A stretch of DNA of 12,687 bases, taken from NCBI GenBank assembly GCA_035512595.1, contig DATKDU010000222.1, forward strand, positions 1 to 12,687, given 5' to 3'. Each line of letters opens with the position of its first letter. Within the stretch, counting starts at the first letter, position 1. Position numbers and translations under genes: made by a program. Shown here one piece after another: positions 6,121 to 12,687 of the stretch. The notes under the pieces were generated by a model. It searched no databases and was not told the DNA's origin. It was given only the letters and a program-made list of their open reading frames with translations. The stretch is from DATKDU01 sp035512595. Its GTDB lineage: Bacteria; Planctomycetota; Planctomycetia; Pirellulales; Pirellulaceae.

Positions 6121-7389
6121 ATGTATCTCCGCCTCGCCAAACGCCTGCTCCTGGAAACCGACAAGCGCTTGCTGTGGAAGCTGGCCTGGAATTTCGGCCT
6201 CAAGGGGATGCGCTCCGTGCAGAAGCACAAGGCGCGGCTGGCGCGCGGGGAGTTCTTCCCGCCGTTTCTGTACATCTCGGTCATCAATAGCTGCAACCTC
6301 CGCTGCCAGGGGTGCTGGGTCGATGTGGCCGCCAAACAGGAGAAGATCGAAGTCCCGGCCATGAATCGCCTCATTAGCGAGGCCAAGGCGATGGGCAACT
6401 CCTTCTTCGGCATTCTGGGCGGCGAGCCGTTCATGCACCCCGAGATTCTGGACATATTCCGCCAACACCCGGACTGCTACTTCCAGGTCTTCACCAACGG
6501 ACACTTCATCACGGGCGACGTGGCCCGCGAGCTGCGCCGCTGCGGCAATGTGACGCCGCTGGTCAGCGTCGAGGGGAACGAGATCGTCAGCGACGAGCGC
6601 CGCGGCCGCGATGGAGTCTATAGCAAGTCGATGGAAGGCATCCAGAACTGCCTCAATCACAAAGTGATGACCGGCGTCTGCACGAGCCTCTGCCAGACGA
6701 ATTACGACCTCTTGAGCGAGAAGTGGCTCGACCGGCTGATCGAGATGGGGGTGTTTTACACCTGGTTTCACATCTATCGCGTCGTCGGGCCCGATTCGAA
6801 GCCGGAATTGGCCCTCACGCCGGAGCAACAGCTCGAAGCCAGAAAATTCGTCGTCGAAATGCGGGCCAAGAAGCCGATCGTCATCGTCGATGCCTACTAC
6901 GATGGCGAAGGGGGCGCGCTCTGCCCGGCCGCGACCGGCTTCACTCACCACATCAGCCCCTGGGGAGACATCGAGCCCTGCCCGGTGATCCAGTTCGCCA
7001 AAGAATCGATCTACGACGAGCGGCCGCTCAAAGAAGTGATCGGCGGCTCGGCATTTCTCCGCGACTTCCGCGAAACGGCCGCCACGCACACCCGCGGCTG
7101 CATCATTCTCGAACGCCCCGACCTTCTCCGCGGCCTCATCGAGCGGCATTCGGCCCACGACACAACCGCCCGGAAGCAAGCCCTCGCGGAACTAGAGGGC
7201 CTGGAATGCCGACCGAGCCAGTATAACCCGGGGGAGGAAATTCCCGAGAAGTCCTGGGCCTATCGCCTGGCCAAGCGACTCTTCTTCAACGACTACGGGA
7301 CGTACACCAAACACTTCGATGCCGCCAAGTGGATCGACACCCGCGAAAAGCCGCGACCCCAGCGGGAGCTATTGCAAATCGGCTCCTAG
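6121..7389 (+). CDS. Radical SAM protein with SPASM/twitch-like C-terminal cysteines
   Basis: A 422-residue cytosolic enzyme. After a basic amphipathic N-terminus it has CNLRCQGC (C58, C62, C65; the CxxxCxxC that binds the SAM-cleaving 4Fe-4S cluster), GGEPFMHPEI at 100-109 (SAM-binding), and FTNGHFI at 124-130. The core barrel continues to about residue 260. C268, C287 (GDIEPCPV) and C327 (TRGCI) follow, in the pattern of a reduced SPASM or twitch extension holding a second cluster, as in MoaA/PqqE-like enzymes that modify peptides or small molecules. No precursor peptide gene is next to it. The C-terminus repeats the basic style of the N-terminus (YRLAKRLFF). Start ATG 6121 lies directly after a heptad array without a Shine-Dalgarno site. 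The TAG stop (7387-7389) touches a hairpin repeat. Substrate unknown. Confidence 0.9.
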   Translation: MYLRLAKRLLLETDKRLLWKLAWNFGLKGMRSVQKHKARLARGEFFPPFLYISVINSCNLRCQGCWVDVAAKQEKIEVPAMNRLISEAKAMGNSFFGILGGEPFMHPEILDIFRQHPDCYFQVFTNGHFITGDVARELRRCGNVTPLVSVEGNEIVSDERRGRDGVYSKSMEGIQNCLNHKVMTGVCTSLCQTNYDLLSEKWLDRLIEMGVFYTWFHIYRVVGPDSKPELALTPEQQLEARKFVVEMRAKKPIVIVDAYYDGEGGALCPAATGFTHHISPWGDIEPCPVIQFAKESIYDERPLKEVIGGSAFLRDFRETAATHTRGCIILERPDLLRGLIERHSAHDTTARKQALAELEGLECRPSQYNPGEEIPEKSWAYRLAKRLFFNDYGTYTKHFDAAKWIDTREKPRPQRELLQIGS

Positions 7390-7410
7390 CCGGCGGCTAA
7401 CAGCCGCCGG
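7387..7410. repeat. Short perfect hairpin repeat containing the radical SAM stop codon
   Basis: CCGGCGGCT (7390-7398) and AGCCGCCGG (7402-7410) form a perfect 9-bp stem with a 3-nt loop. It begins directly after the TAG stop of the radical SAM gene and ends 19 bp before the Uma2 start. It resembles short intergenic hairpins I associate with planctomycetes. No T-tract follows, so termination is uncertain; protection of the 3' end is equally possible. Confidence 0.7.
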
Positions 7411-7429
7411 GATGTGCGAGGATTCGCGT

Positions 7430-8068
7430 ATGGCGTCTGCGGAAATGCTCCTGCCGGCCGACGGCATGACCTTCGACGAATTCCTCGTTCGGCTCGACGA
7501 CGGCGAAAAGGCTGACTTGCTGGACGGAAGCGTTCGTGTCGCGCTGCCGGATACACGGACACACAACTCACTGATGGGATTTATAGCGTCATTGATCGAC
7601 GGATATGCTTCTGCCCGTGACATTGGCGGGTTCACGTTCTTCTGCCGTTTTGCGTGCAGGATTGACGACCGCAATGGCACGGAGCCGGATGTGGGGTACG
7701 TGCGGCTTGAGCGGCAACACCTGGTCGGTGAAGACTATCTCCTCGGCGGCCCGGACATTGCCGTGGAAATCGTTTCCCGCGACAGTGTGCAGCGGGACTA
7801 CGGCGAAAAACGAGAATTGTACGAATCGGCCGGAGTCACGGAATACTGGATCATCGACCCCATCCAGCGGCGAGTCGTGTTCATGCGCCTCGTCGATGGA
7901 TCCTACGAGCCTGTCCCCCTGGAAGACAACCGCATCTTCCGCACAGCGGTCATTCCCGGCTTCTGGCTCGACGTCGAATGGCTCCTGGCCAAGCAAGTGC
8001 CGCGTGGCTACCTGTGCCTGAAGAAAATCCTGGCCAGCGGCGGAAAGCGGGGGAGGCGGAAAAAGTGA
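7430..8068 (+). CDS. Uma2-family (DUF820) PD-(D/E)xK nuclease-fold protein
   Basis: A 212-residue protein with the Uma2 domain, a restriction-endonuclease fold abundant in cyanobacteria and planctomycetes. The start MTFDEFLVRLDDGEKADLLDG is the typical opening. Candidate active-site residues are D87 in EPDVGYV, E113 in GPDIAVEIVSRDS and K127 in YGEKRELYE, followed by AGVTEYWIIDP, the family hallmark. The tail is lysine- and arginine-rich (GGKRGRRKK), consistent with nucleic-acid contact. ATG 7430 is chosen because GAGGA lies about 8 nt before it; the frame is open further left through the hairpin repeat, and ATG 7412 is a weaker option. The biological role of Uma2 proteins is not settled; no partner methylase or transposase is adjacent. 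The gene follows the radical SAM gene by 40 bp, separated by a hairpin. Confidence 0.9.
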   Translation: MASAEMLLPADGMTFDEFLVRLDDGEKADLLDGSVRVALPDTRTHNSLMGFIASLIDGYASARDIGGFTFFCRFACRIDDRNGTEPDVGYVRLERQHLVGEDYLLGGPDIAVEIVSRDSVQRDYGEKRELYESAGVTEYWIIDPIQRRVVFMRLVDGSYEPVPLEDNRIFRTAVIPGFWLDVEWLLAKQVPRGYLCLKKILASGGKRGRRKK

Positions 8069-8435
8069 GTTGCCGTCGCTGCTCGGGACGATGGGCGAAC
8101 GCATAAAATCTTTTGTATATATGTGAATAAAAGGTTCATTTCGCGCATCTGACTTCCTGGCGGAGTCTCTTCTGGCCCCGACAGGTGCATCGGCAGCCTG
8201 CTGGCCAGGCGGCATTTCGCCCCTCCCCTACGGAGGTCGATCTTTCTCAAGTTGGTTGTGAATTCGAGCGTTGGCACGAAATGCCGTGGGAAGTAGCTGC
8301 AAAGTCGCTTATTAAAGAGAAATCCTCCAAAAACTACAAGTCCTTTGACGGTAAAGGCTTGCGGAAAAAAATGGGCTTAAAAAATTTCCCAATTCGCTTA
8401 TCATTTGGGGGCTTGGATTCGCCCGCCAGCCAGAT

Positions 8436-8486
8436 CTCGGCAATCGCCGAGACTTGACCTGCCTTAGGGCAGGTCCCCTGCCCTAG
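8436..8486 (+). repeat. Cluster of small hairpins with two mutually exclusive pairings
   Basis: CTCGGC/GCCGAG (8436-8441 with 8446-8451) forms a small stem. Next, GACCTGCC (8456-8463) can pair with GGCAGGTC (8468-8475), while TAGGGCAG (8465-8472) can pair with CTGCCCTA (8478-8485). The last two stems share bases 8468-8472, so only one can form at a time. This is the geometry of an attenuator, but no plus-strand gene follows, so it may equally be a three-fold short repeat. Confidence 0.4.
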
Positions 8487-8509
8487 CCGTCGGCGGAGCA
8501 CGATCCATT

Positions 8510-8534
8510 CACCCCCCCGTTCGGGGTGTTATAT
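8510..8534 (+). terminator. Terminator-like hairpin
   Basis: CACCCC (8510-8515) pairs with GGGGTG (8523-8528), loop CCCGTTC, followed by the T-rich TTATATT. It is weak but placed after the hairpin cluster, where a small plus-strand transcript could end. Confidence 0.3.
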
Positions 8535-8698
8535 TCGAGTGCGCGAAAAATTGCGAATTATTGTACACAAGTTGTCAATTGATCACATGTTACAACCGTC
8601 GGCATCGCGTCCTTGGGCTGCGCTAAACCGTTATCATCGTCGTCGGGGACGACCCAAGGAGGAGGCATGCGCAAGGGGGCGAAGTTTGCCGCTGGCTG

Positions 8699-8778
8699 CC
8701 ACAAGCCTGCAGCGCTAGCGAAGGAACACTCACCAATCGCAAAAAGGCCTTTCCTTCGCTTGCGCTTCAGGCTTGTGG
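8699..8778. repeat. Long near-perfect hairpin (28-bp arms)
   Basis: The arms 8699-8726 and 8751-8778 are inverted copies matching at 26 of 28 bases, with a 24-nt loop. The arms begin CCACAAGCCTG and end GCGAAGGAA. It lies downstream of the minus-strand squalene-cyclase-fold gene, with a smaller hairpin between them, so it would form in that gene's 3' untranslated region. The wording resembles a dispersed planctomycete repeat I recall, which is unverified. Confidence 0.8.
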
Positions 8779-8791
8779 GAGCCCGCGAGAC

Positions 8792-8808
8792 GGCACACGG
8801 AGTGTGCC
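8792..8808 (-). terminator. Short perfect hairpin just after the minus-strand gene stop
   Basis: GGCACAC (8792-8798) and GTGTGCC (8802-8808) form a perfect 7-bp stem with a 3-nt loop, 9 bp beyond the double stop (TAATAA on the minus strand). No T-run follows. It could mark the transcript end, or be another REP-like unit paired with the longer hairpin beside it. Confidence 0.4.
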
Positions 8809-8817
8809 TACTACTTA

Positions 8818-9873
8818 TTAGCGCTGATAGATCGGCAGGTACGCCTTATCGAGCTGCATCATGATCAGGTTGCAGCTCGTGACGTAGATCGGGGCCACCT
8901 GGCCGACCCAACTGCCGTCGGACTGCTGCTCGCTGACGATGCGGTTGTAGAGCTTGTCGCGGAAGGGGGCCCACTCCTTCTCCCCCTGGCGGTACATCAC
9001 CTGCGAGTAATAGAGGTAGGTGTAGTGCCAGTGGCCGAAGGCGTTGGGCCCTTCGCTCAGGTCTTTGAGGCTCTTTTTGCAGAACTCGAGCATGTCCGGG
9101 ATGTGCTTGCTCTCGTAGTCGCCGGCGTTGTAGAGCGAGGCCAGGGCGGCGGCGGTGATCGCCGGCCGCGAACTCCCCCGGTTGCGCGAGGAGTAGGAAA
9201 TGCCGCCGTCGGGATTCTTGCAGCCGTAGATGTACTCCTTGGCCTTCTCGATCGCCTCGCCAGGGACGACGATGCCGGCGTTGCGGCAGGCGCGAAGCCC
9301 TTGCACCTGGGTGATCGTCGTCGAGCCTTCGTCGAAGTTGGGCTGGTCCTTGGCGCTGACGTACCCCCATCCGCCGGTGGTCGCCTGGGCCTTGCAACTA
9401 AAATCGACCGCCTTGGTGAGCACGTCGGTCAGCTCGTCGCGCCGCTCGGCGTCTTCTTCCTCGCCCAGCACCTGCGAGAGGAAAAGCATGGCGAAGCCGT
9501 GGCCGTAGGTGTAGCGGTTGTCCTGGTGCATCGGGTCGCCGATCAGGCCGTTAGTGCGGCGCTTTCCCATCAGGAAGTTGACCGCCCTTTGGATGTTCTT
9601 GGCGTAGGGCCCCTGCGTCGTCGTCGAGCCGGAGGCGACCAGTGCCGTGCCGGCGAGGCTGGTCATGGCGGTGGGATAGGTGCCGCCGGCGTGCCAGTGT
9701 CCGGCGGAGGACTGGGTCTTGGCCATCCACTTGAGCCCCTTGTCGATGGCGGCCGCCCACTTGGGGTCTTTCTTGGCGGCATACGCCAGCGAGGAGAACC
9801 CGGGCACCAACGGCGACGATGCGGCAGCAGCCAGGGCGGCGAGCGTTTGGCGGCGACTGAGGGTGACGGGCAT
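8818..9873 (-). CDS. Tat-exported prenyltransferase/squalene oxidase repeat protein
   Basis: A protein of about 351 residues with repeated QW-like motifs of the alpha/alpha-barrel terpenoid cyclase fold: KTQSSAGHWHAGG (about 51-63), KAQATTGGWGYVS (160-172), KNPDGGISYSS (218-228) and SEQQSDGSWVGQ (313-324). The first 32 residues are a twin-arginine signal (LSRRQTL, an alanine stretch, SLAYA cleavage), so the mature protein is extracytoplasmic. The catalytic DxDD of squalene-hopene cyclases is not seen, nor is a prenyltransferase zinc set. Planctomycetes carry many such secreted proteins of unknown function. ATG 9873 is chosen because it gives a proper Tat signal. The frame stays open to 10080, but that extension is hydrophilic and runs through a palindromic repeat; ATG 9927 is the other alternative. 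The gene ends in a double stop and is divergent from priA. Confidence 0.85.
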   Translation of the reverse strand: MPVTLSRRQTLAALAAAASSPLVPGFSSLAYAAKKDPKWAAAIDKGLKWMAKTQSSAGHWHAGGTYPTAMTSLAGTALVASGSTTTQGPYAKNIQRAVNFLMGKRRTNGLIGDPMHQDNRYTYGHGFAMLFLSQVLGEEEDAERRDELTDVLTKAVDFSCKAQATTGGWGYVSAKDQPNFDEGSTTITQVQGLRACRNAGIVVPGEAIEKAKEYIYGCKNPDGGISYSSRNRGSSRPAITAAALASLYNAGDYESKHIPDMLEFCKKSLKDLSEGPNAFGHWHYTYLYYSQVMYRQGEKEWAPFRDKLYNRIVSEQQSDGSWVGQVAPIYVTSCNLIMMQLDKAYLPIYQR

Positions 9874-9980
9874 AGGCAACGATCCGGCGTGAGCACAAGA
9901 TAGGAGCGGTAACGTGTCTGGTGTCATTATCGGCGGTCGGCGCGGGATGAGCAATGCGAATCCCGGCCAACCAAGCATTT

Positions 9981-10052
9981 GGAACCGCGGATTACGCGAA
10001 TGCCGCGGAGCGTGTGATTGTGTATCCGCGTTTTCCGCGACATCCGCGGTTA
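9981..10052. repeat. Palindromic intergenic repeat, copy B (shared family with 5958-6032)
   Basis: The left arm starts GAACCGCGGATTACGCG at 9982; the right arm (10022-10052) reads TATCCGCG, TTCCGCGACATCCGCGGTTAC. The first 10 positions inside each arm are identical when inverted, and later positions match in CGCG and CGCGGA blocks. The AACCGCGGATT and CGCGGA wording matches copy A. It sits in the 205-bp space between the divergent squalene-cyclase-fold gene and priA, and inflates open frames on both strands. Confidence 0.75.
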
Positions 10053-10078
10053 CGATTCCGCCCGTCAGCGTATGGCCC

Positions 10079-12370
10079 ATGTCCTCGCAGCAATCTCTTT
10101 TCGACCGCGCCCCCGAGCCATGGGAGCTCGATGAGGCGGCCGAGCAGCTCGCGGCACAGGTCGTATTTGCGGAGCCGCCTCACGGGCCGTACGACTACCG
10201 CGTGCCGGAGACGCTCAAGGGAACGCTCAGGGCCGGCCAGCGCGTGCAAGTGCCGCTGGGAAAAGGTGGGCGACTGGTAGTCGGGTACTGCACGTCGGTG
10301 GCCACCAAGCCGGTCGGCACGCGGCCGCTGAAGCCCATCGAAAGCGTCATCGATGCCGAGCCGCTGCTATCGCCGGCCATGCTGCGGCTGACGGCGTGGA
10401 TGGCCGACTATTACCTCGGTCCGCTGGGGCAGGTGCTCCAGGCGGTCGTTCCGGCCGGCGTCCGCGGCCAGGCGGGAACGCGGGAAATGACGTTCCTCAG
10501 CGTGCCCGAGGCGATTGCCCGGCAACTGGCCGCGGGAACGCTCAAGCTCGGCGCGAAGCAGGCCGATGCATTGCGAATCCTCGCCGCTTCGCCCCGGCCG
10601 CTATCGCCGCCAGAGCTCGCGCAGGCCGCCAAGTGTACGCTCGGGCCGATTGCCGAGCTGCGGAAGAAGAAACTGGTCGCTGCGGAAGTCAAACGGATCT
10701 CGCAGATGGATCTGGATGAAGTCCCCGCCCCGCGCGAACAGCATCTGCACCTCAACGACGACCAGCAACTGGCCCTCGACCGGATCGTCGCCGCGCTGAA
10801 GGCGCCGCGGCACGAGACGATCCTGATGCACGGCGTCACTGGCAGCGGCAAGACCGAGGTTTACATCCGCGCCATCGACGAAGTCATCGCCTTCGGGCGA
10901 CAGGCGATCGTCTTGGTTCCGGAGATCAGCCTCACGCCGCAGACACGGTCCCGCTTTCGCTCGCGGTTTTCGCAGGTTGCCGTCCTGCACAGCCACTTGA
11001 GCGACGCCGAGCGTCATTGGCACTGGCAGCGGATTGCCGCAGGGGAAGTACAGGTGATTGTCGGAGCGCGCAGTGCGGTCTTCGCCCCGGTGCGGAACCT
11101 GGGGCTGATCGTGATCGACGAGGAGCACGACCACTCGTTCAAGCAGGGGGAAGCACCACGGTATCACGCCCGCGATGTAGCCCTTAAACGTGCCCAGTTC
11201 GAGAACATTCCGCTGGTCCTTGGCAGCGCCACGCCGTCGCTCGAGGCGTGGCACGAAGCGCGGCAGGGACGCTTCACCCTTGTCGAGCTTCCGCGGCGCG
11301 TCAGCGACCGGCCGCTGCCGATGGTTGCGACGATCGATCTGCGGGACGAGGTCCGCAGCCGGGCCGCTCGCGGGGCGATCAGCCGGCAACTCGCTCGGGC
11401 GATCGATCAGGCCATCCAAGAGGACGGCCAGGTGATCCTGCTCCTCAATCGGCGTGGCTATTCCACGCACATCCAGTGCCCGGCGTGCGGCTTCGTCGTC
11501 AAGTGCCCCGATTGCGATCTGCCTCTGACCCATCACCGCGAAGGGGACAAGGTCGTCTGCCACTACTGCGACTTTCAAGATTTGGCCCCGGCCCGGTGTC
11601 CCGATTGCCGCTTCGACGGCATTCGCTATTCCGGCCTGGGTACCCAGCGGCTGGAGGCGGAGATCGCGGCCCGATTTTCGGGCGTGCCGGTCCTGCGGAT
11701 GGACAGCGACACGATGCAGAAGCACGGTAGTCACGAGGAAGCGTTGGAAAAATTCCGCGACGGCAAAGTGCGGATTCTGGTCGGGACGCAGATGATCGCC
11801 AAAGGGCTCGATTTTCCGAACGTGACGCTGGTCGGCGTGATCAATGCGGACACCGCGCTGCACTTTCCTGATTTTCGCGCCGCCGAGCGGACCTTTCAGC
11901 TCGTGACGCAAGTCGCCGGCCGCACCGGCCGGGGCGACAAGGGGGGCCGCGTCCTGGTGCAGACCTTCAGCCCCGATCACTTCGCGATTGCCGCCGCCGT
12001 GCGGCACGATTACCACGCGTTTGCCGCCGCGGAGTTGCCGATCCGCATGGAGCACGGCTATCCCCCCTACACCGGCGTAATCCGGTTGATCGTCCGCGGC
12101 GAGCAGGAGAAGCTGACGGAGCAATTCGCGGCCCAGTGCGTCGATTTGCTGCGGGGCGCGGTGGATGCCGCGGCAATGCCGCACGTGCGCTTGCTCGGTC
12201 CGGCCCCCTGCCCGATCGCCAAGCTCCGGGCCAAATTCCGCTTTCATGCGATTCTCAGCAGTTCGGTGCCGGACGAACTGCGACGGGTCGTGCGCGAGAC
12301 CATTTCCCAGTTCGAGCCGCCGGAGGGAGTGCAGTGGGTCGTGGATGTGGATCCGGTGGATTTGCTGTGA
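10079..12370 (+). CDS. priA: Primosomal protein N' (replication restart helicase PriA)
   Basis: A 763-residue superfamily 2 3'-to-5' DNA helicase that restarts stalled replication forks away from oriC. The N-terminal 3' DNA-binding domain covers about 25-130 (VVFAEPPHGPYDYRVP, GQRVQVPLGKGGRLVVGYC). Next is a winged-helix region, then the helicase: GVTGSGKTE Walker A at 252-260, ILVPEISLTPQ, DEEH Walker B at 347-350, GSATPS at 382-387, GTQMIAKGLDFPNVTLVGV from 569, and QVAGRTGRG from 611. Between the helicase lobes all eight zinc-binding cysteines are present as four CxxC pairs (467/470, 476/479, 494/497, 507/510). The C-terminal domain begins near MEHGYPPYTG. The open frame starts at 9914, but those 55 extra codons cross a palindromic repeat and do not resemble PriA. 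ATG 10079 (MSSQQSLFDRAPEPW) is the natural start, without an obvious Shine-Dalgarno. Length is normal for the family. Confidence 0.97.
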   Translation: MSSQQSLFDRAPEPWELDEAAEQLAAQVVFAEPPHGPYDYRVPETLKGTLRAGQRVQVPLGKGGRLVVGYCTSVATKPVGTRPLKPIESVIDAEPLLSPAMLRLTAWMADYYLGPLGQVLQAVVPAGVRGQAGTREMTFLSVPEAIARQLAAGTLKLGAKQADALRILAASPRPLSPPELAQAAKCTLGPIAELRKKKLVAAEVKRISQMDLDEVPAPREQHLHLNDDQQLALDRIVAALKAPRHETILMHGVTGSGKTEVYIRAIDEVIAFGRQAIVLVPEISLTPQTRSRFRSRFSQVAVLHSHLSDAERHWHWQRIAAGEVQVIVGARSAVFAPVRNLGLIVIDEEHDHSFKQGEAPRYHARDVALKRAQFENIPLVLGSATPSLEAWHEARQGRFTLVELPRRVSDRPLPMVATIDLRDEVRSRAARGAISRQLARAIDQAIQEDGQVILLLNRRGYSTHIQCPACGFVVKCPDCDLPLTHHREGDKVVCHYCDFQDLAPARCPDCRFDGIRYSGLGTQRLEAEIAARFSGVPVLRMDSDTMQKHGSHEEALEKFRDGKVRILVGTQMIAKGLDFPNVTLVGVINADTALHFPDFRAAERTFQLVTQVAGRTGRGDKGGRVLVQTFSPDHFAIAAAVRHDYHAFAAAELPIRMEHGYPPYTGVIRLIVRGEQEKLTEQFAAQCVDLLRGAVDAAAMPHVRLLGPAPCPIAKLRAKFRFHAILSSSVPDELRRVVRETISQFEPPEGVQWVVDVDPVDLL

Positions 12371-12687
12371 TGGTTCAAGGGGCGTTGGGTTTTTTTGGAA
12401 ATAGTTGGAACTTCTGTCCACTATTCGACTTGCGCCCTCCATTTGGCGGCCGAAGGACGAACCGAGTGACCAAAGGTGTCACACCCTCGCGTCTAATCCT
12501 TAGAACCGAGTTGCATCCCTTCCTGTCACAATCCTGGATTCCGTCATGTGTCAGAGGCGGTCAGAAGAGAGCCACTTCGGCGGCCAGCTGAGAGCCGTTG
12601 GCCGCCATGACGGGTGGCGGCTAGTGGCTCTGAAGAGAGGCAGAGAGATGGCGGGGTGAGTAGTCTGAAGACGGTGTCATCAAAGAC
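12371..12687. other. Gene-free right edge
   Basis: 317 bp after priA with no convincing gene on either strand. It begins with a T7 run shortly after the priA stop, without a good hairpin before it, and ends with the nested inverted repeats described next. Short open frames here are continuations of priA shadows. Confidence 0.55.
12568..12631. repeat. Nested inverted repeats downstream of priA
   Basis: AGAGCCAC (12568-12575) is complementary to GTGGCTCT (12624-12631). Inside it, GGCGGCCA (12579-12586) is complementary to TGGCCGCC (12599-12606). A third GGCGGC at 12616-12621 offers an alternative pairing with the GCCGCC. It could be a REP-like unit or a structured RNA; the window ends too soon to say. 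Confidence 0.5.

Larger units (their letters stand above)
8069..8817. other. Gene-poor stretch with AT-rich island and several hairpins
   Basis: About 750 bp with no convincing protein gene. Bases 8100-8135 and 8320-8420 are clearly more AT-rich than the flanking genes, as is 8530-8600. Candidate structured elements at 8436-8486, 8510-8528, 8699-8778 and 8792-8808 are listed separately or under findings. Short frames at 8185-8457 (plus) and 8613-8864 (plus) lack the GC-rich third positions of neighbouring genes or run through repeats. I read this as intergenic DNA with repeats and perhaps one RNA gene. Confidence 0.6.

Noticed and set aside
5695..7179. 494-residue minus-strand open frame
   Set aside because: Antisense to the radical SAM gene; part of it translates the heptad array (GFRVQGSGFRVQG) and a palindromic repeat. 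No domain seen.
7319..7429. Upstream extension of the Uma2 gene
   Set aside because: It overlaps the radical SAM 3' end and translates the hairpin repeat; ATG 7430 has a Shine-Dalgarno-like GAGGA and starts the family domain.
7430..8068. Uma2 protein as part of a defence or restriction system
   Set aside because: No methyltransferase, helicase-nuclease partner, toxin-antitoxin pair or mobile-element gene is adjacent; a lone Uma2 gene is common in planctomycetes.
8613..8864. Small plus-strand frame with a strong AGGAGG before ATG 8667
   Set aside because: Despite the good ribosome-binding-like site, it reads through both hairpins and into the 3' end of the minus-strand gene in antisense.
10601..12442. 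613-residue open frame antisense to priA
   Set aside because: It mirrors the GC-rich codon pattern of priA on the other strand, has no recognisable domain, and overlaps a gene with complete helicase and zinc motifs.

Overview
The window is a GC-rich chromosomal segment that reads as a planctomycete, most likely from the Pirellulales. The main evidence is a very large secreted beta-propeller/HEAT/c-type haem 'membrane-bound dehydrogenase' of the Pirellula/Verrucomicrobium type. Supporting evidence is a twin-arginine secreted squalene-cyclase-fold protein, a Uma2-type nuclease, a small planctomycete-style membrane protein, sparse Shine-Dalgarno sites, and many short palindromic repeats between genes. 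This assignment is inference from gene content; no marker rRNA is present.

Layout, left to right. A 5'-truncated secreted protein (delta-60/DUF5122 repeats plus a Calx-beta domain) ends at 665. It converges on the haem dehydrogenase (830-3799, minus strand), with an 11-bp inverted repeat between the two stops. A 545-bp divergent intergenic region (3800-4344) is largely one degenerate palindrome about 347 bp long with a strong hairpin at its centre. Next come, all on the plus strand, a Tat-exported amidohydrolase (4345-5313), a small membrane-protein gene with an in-frame amber codon after codon 17 (5335-5961), a radical SAM protein with an extra C-terminal cysteine cluster (6121-7389) and a Uma2-family nuclease (7430-8068). 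A 749-bp gene-poor stretch (8069-8817) holds several hairpins. The squalene-cyclase-fold protein (8818-9873, minus) and PriA (10079-12370, plus) are divergent. The right edge (12371-12687) has no convincing gene, only nested inverted repeats.

The genes do not form an obvious pathway or defence cassette. They look like separate single-gene units: three extracytoplasmic proteins, one peptide/RNA-type radical SAM enzyme, one nuclease-fold protein and one housekeeping replication-restart helicase. What stands out is between the genes. At least five kinds of palindromic or tandem repeat occur. One palindromic family is present twice (5958-6032 and 9981-10052). Several elements sit directly on stop codons, and one heptad array occupies the region just before a start codon. 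I see no CRISPR array, tRNA, rRNA or intact insertion sequence.
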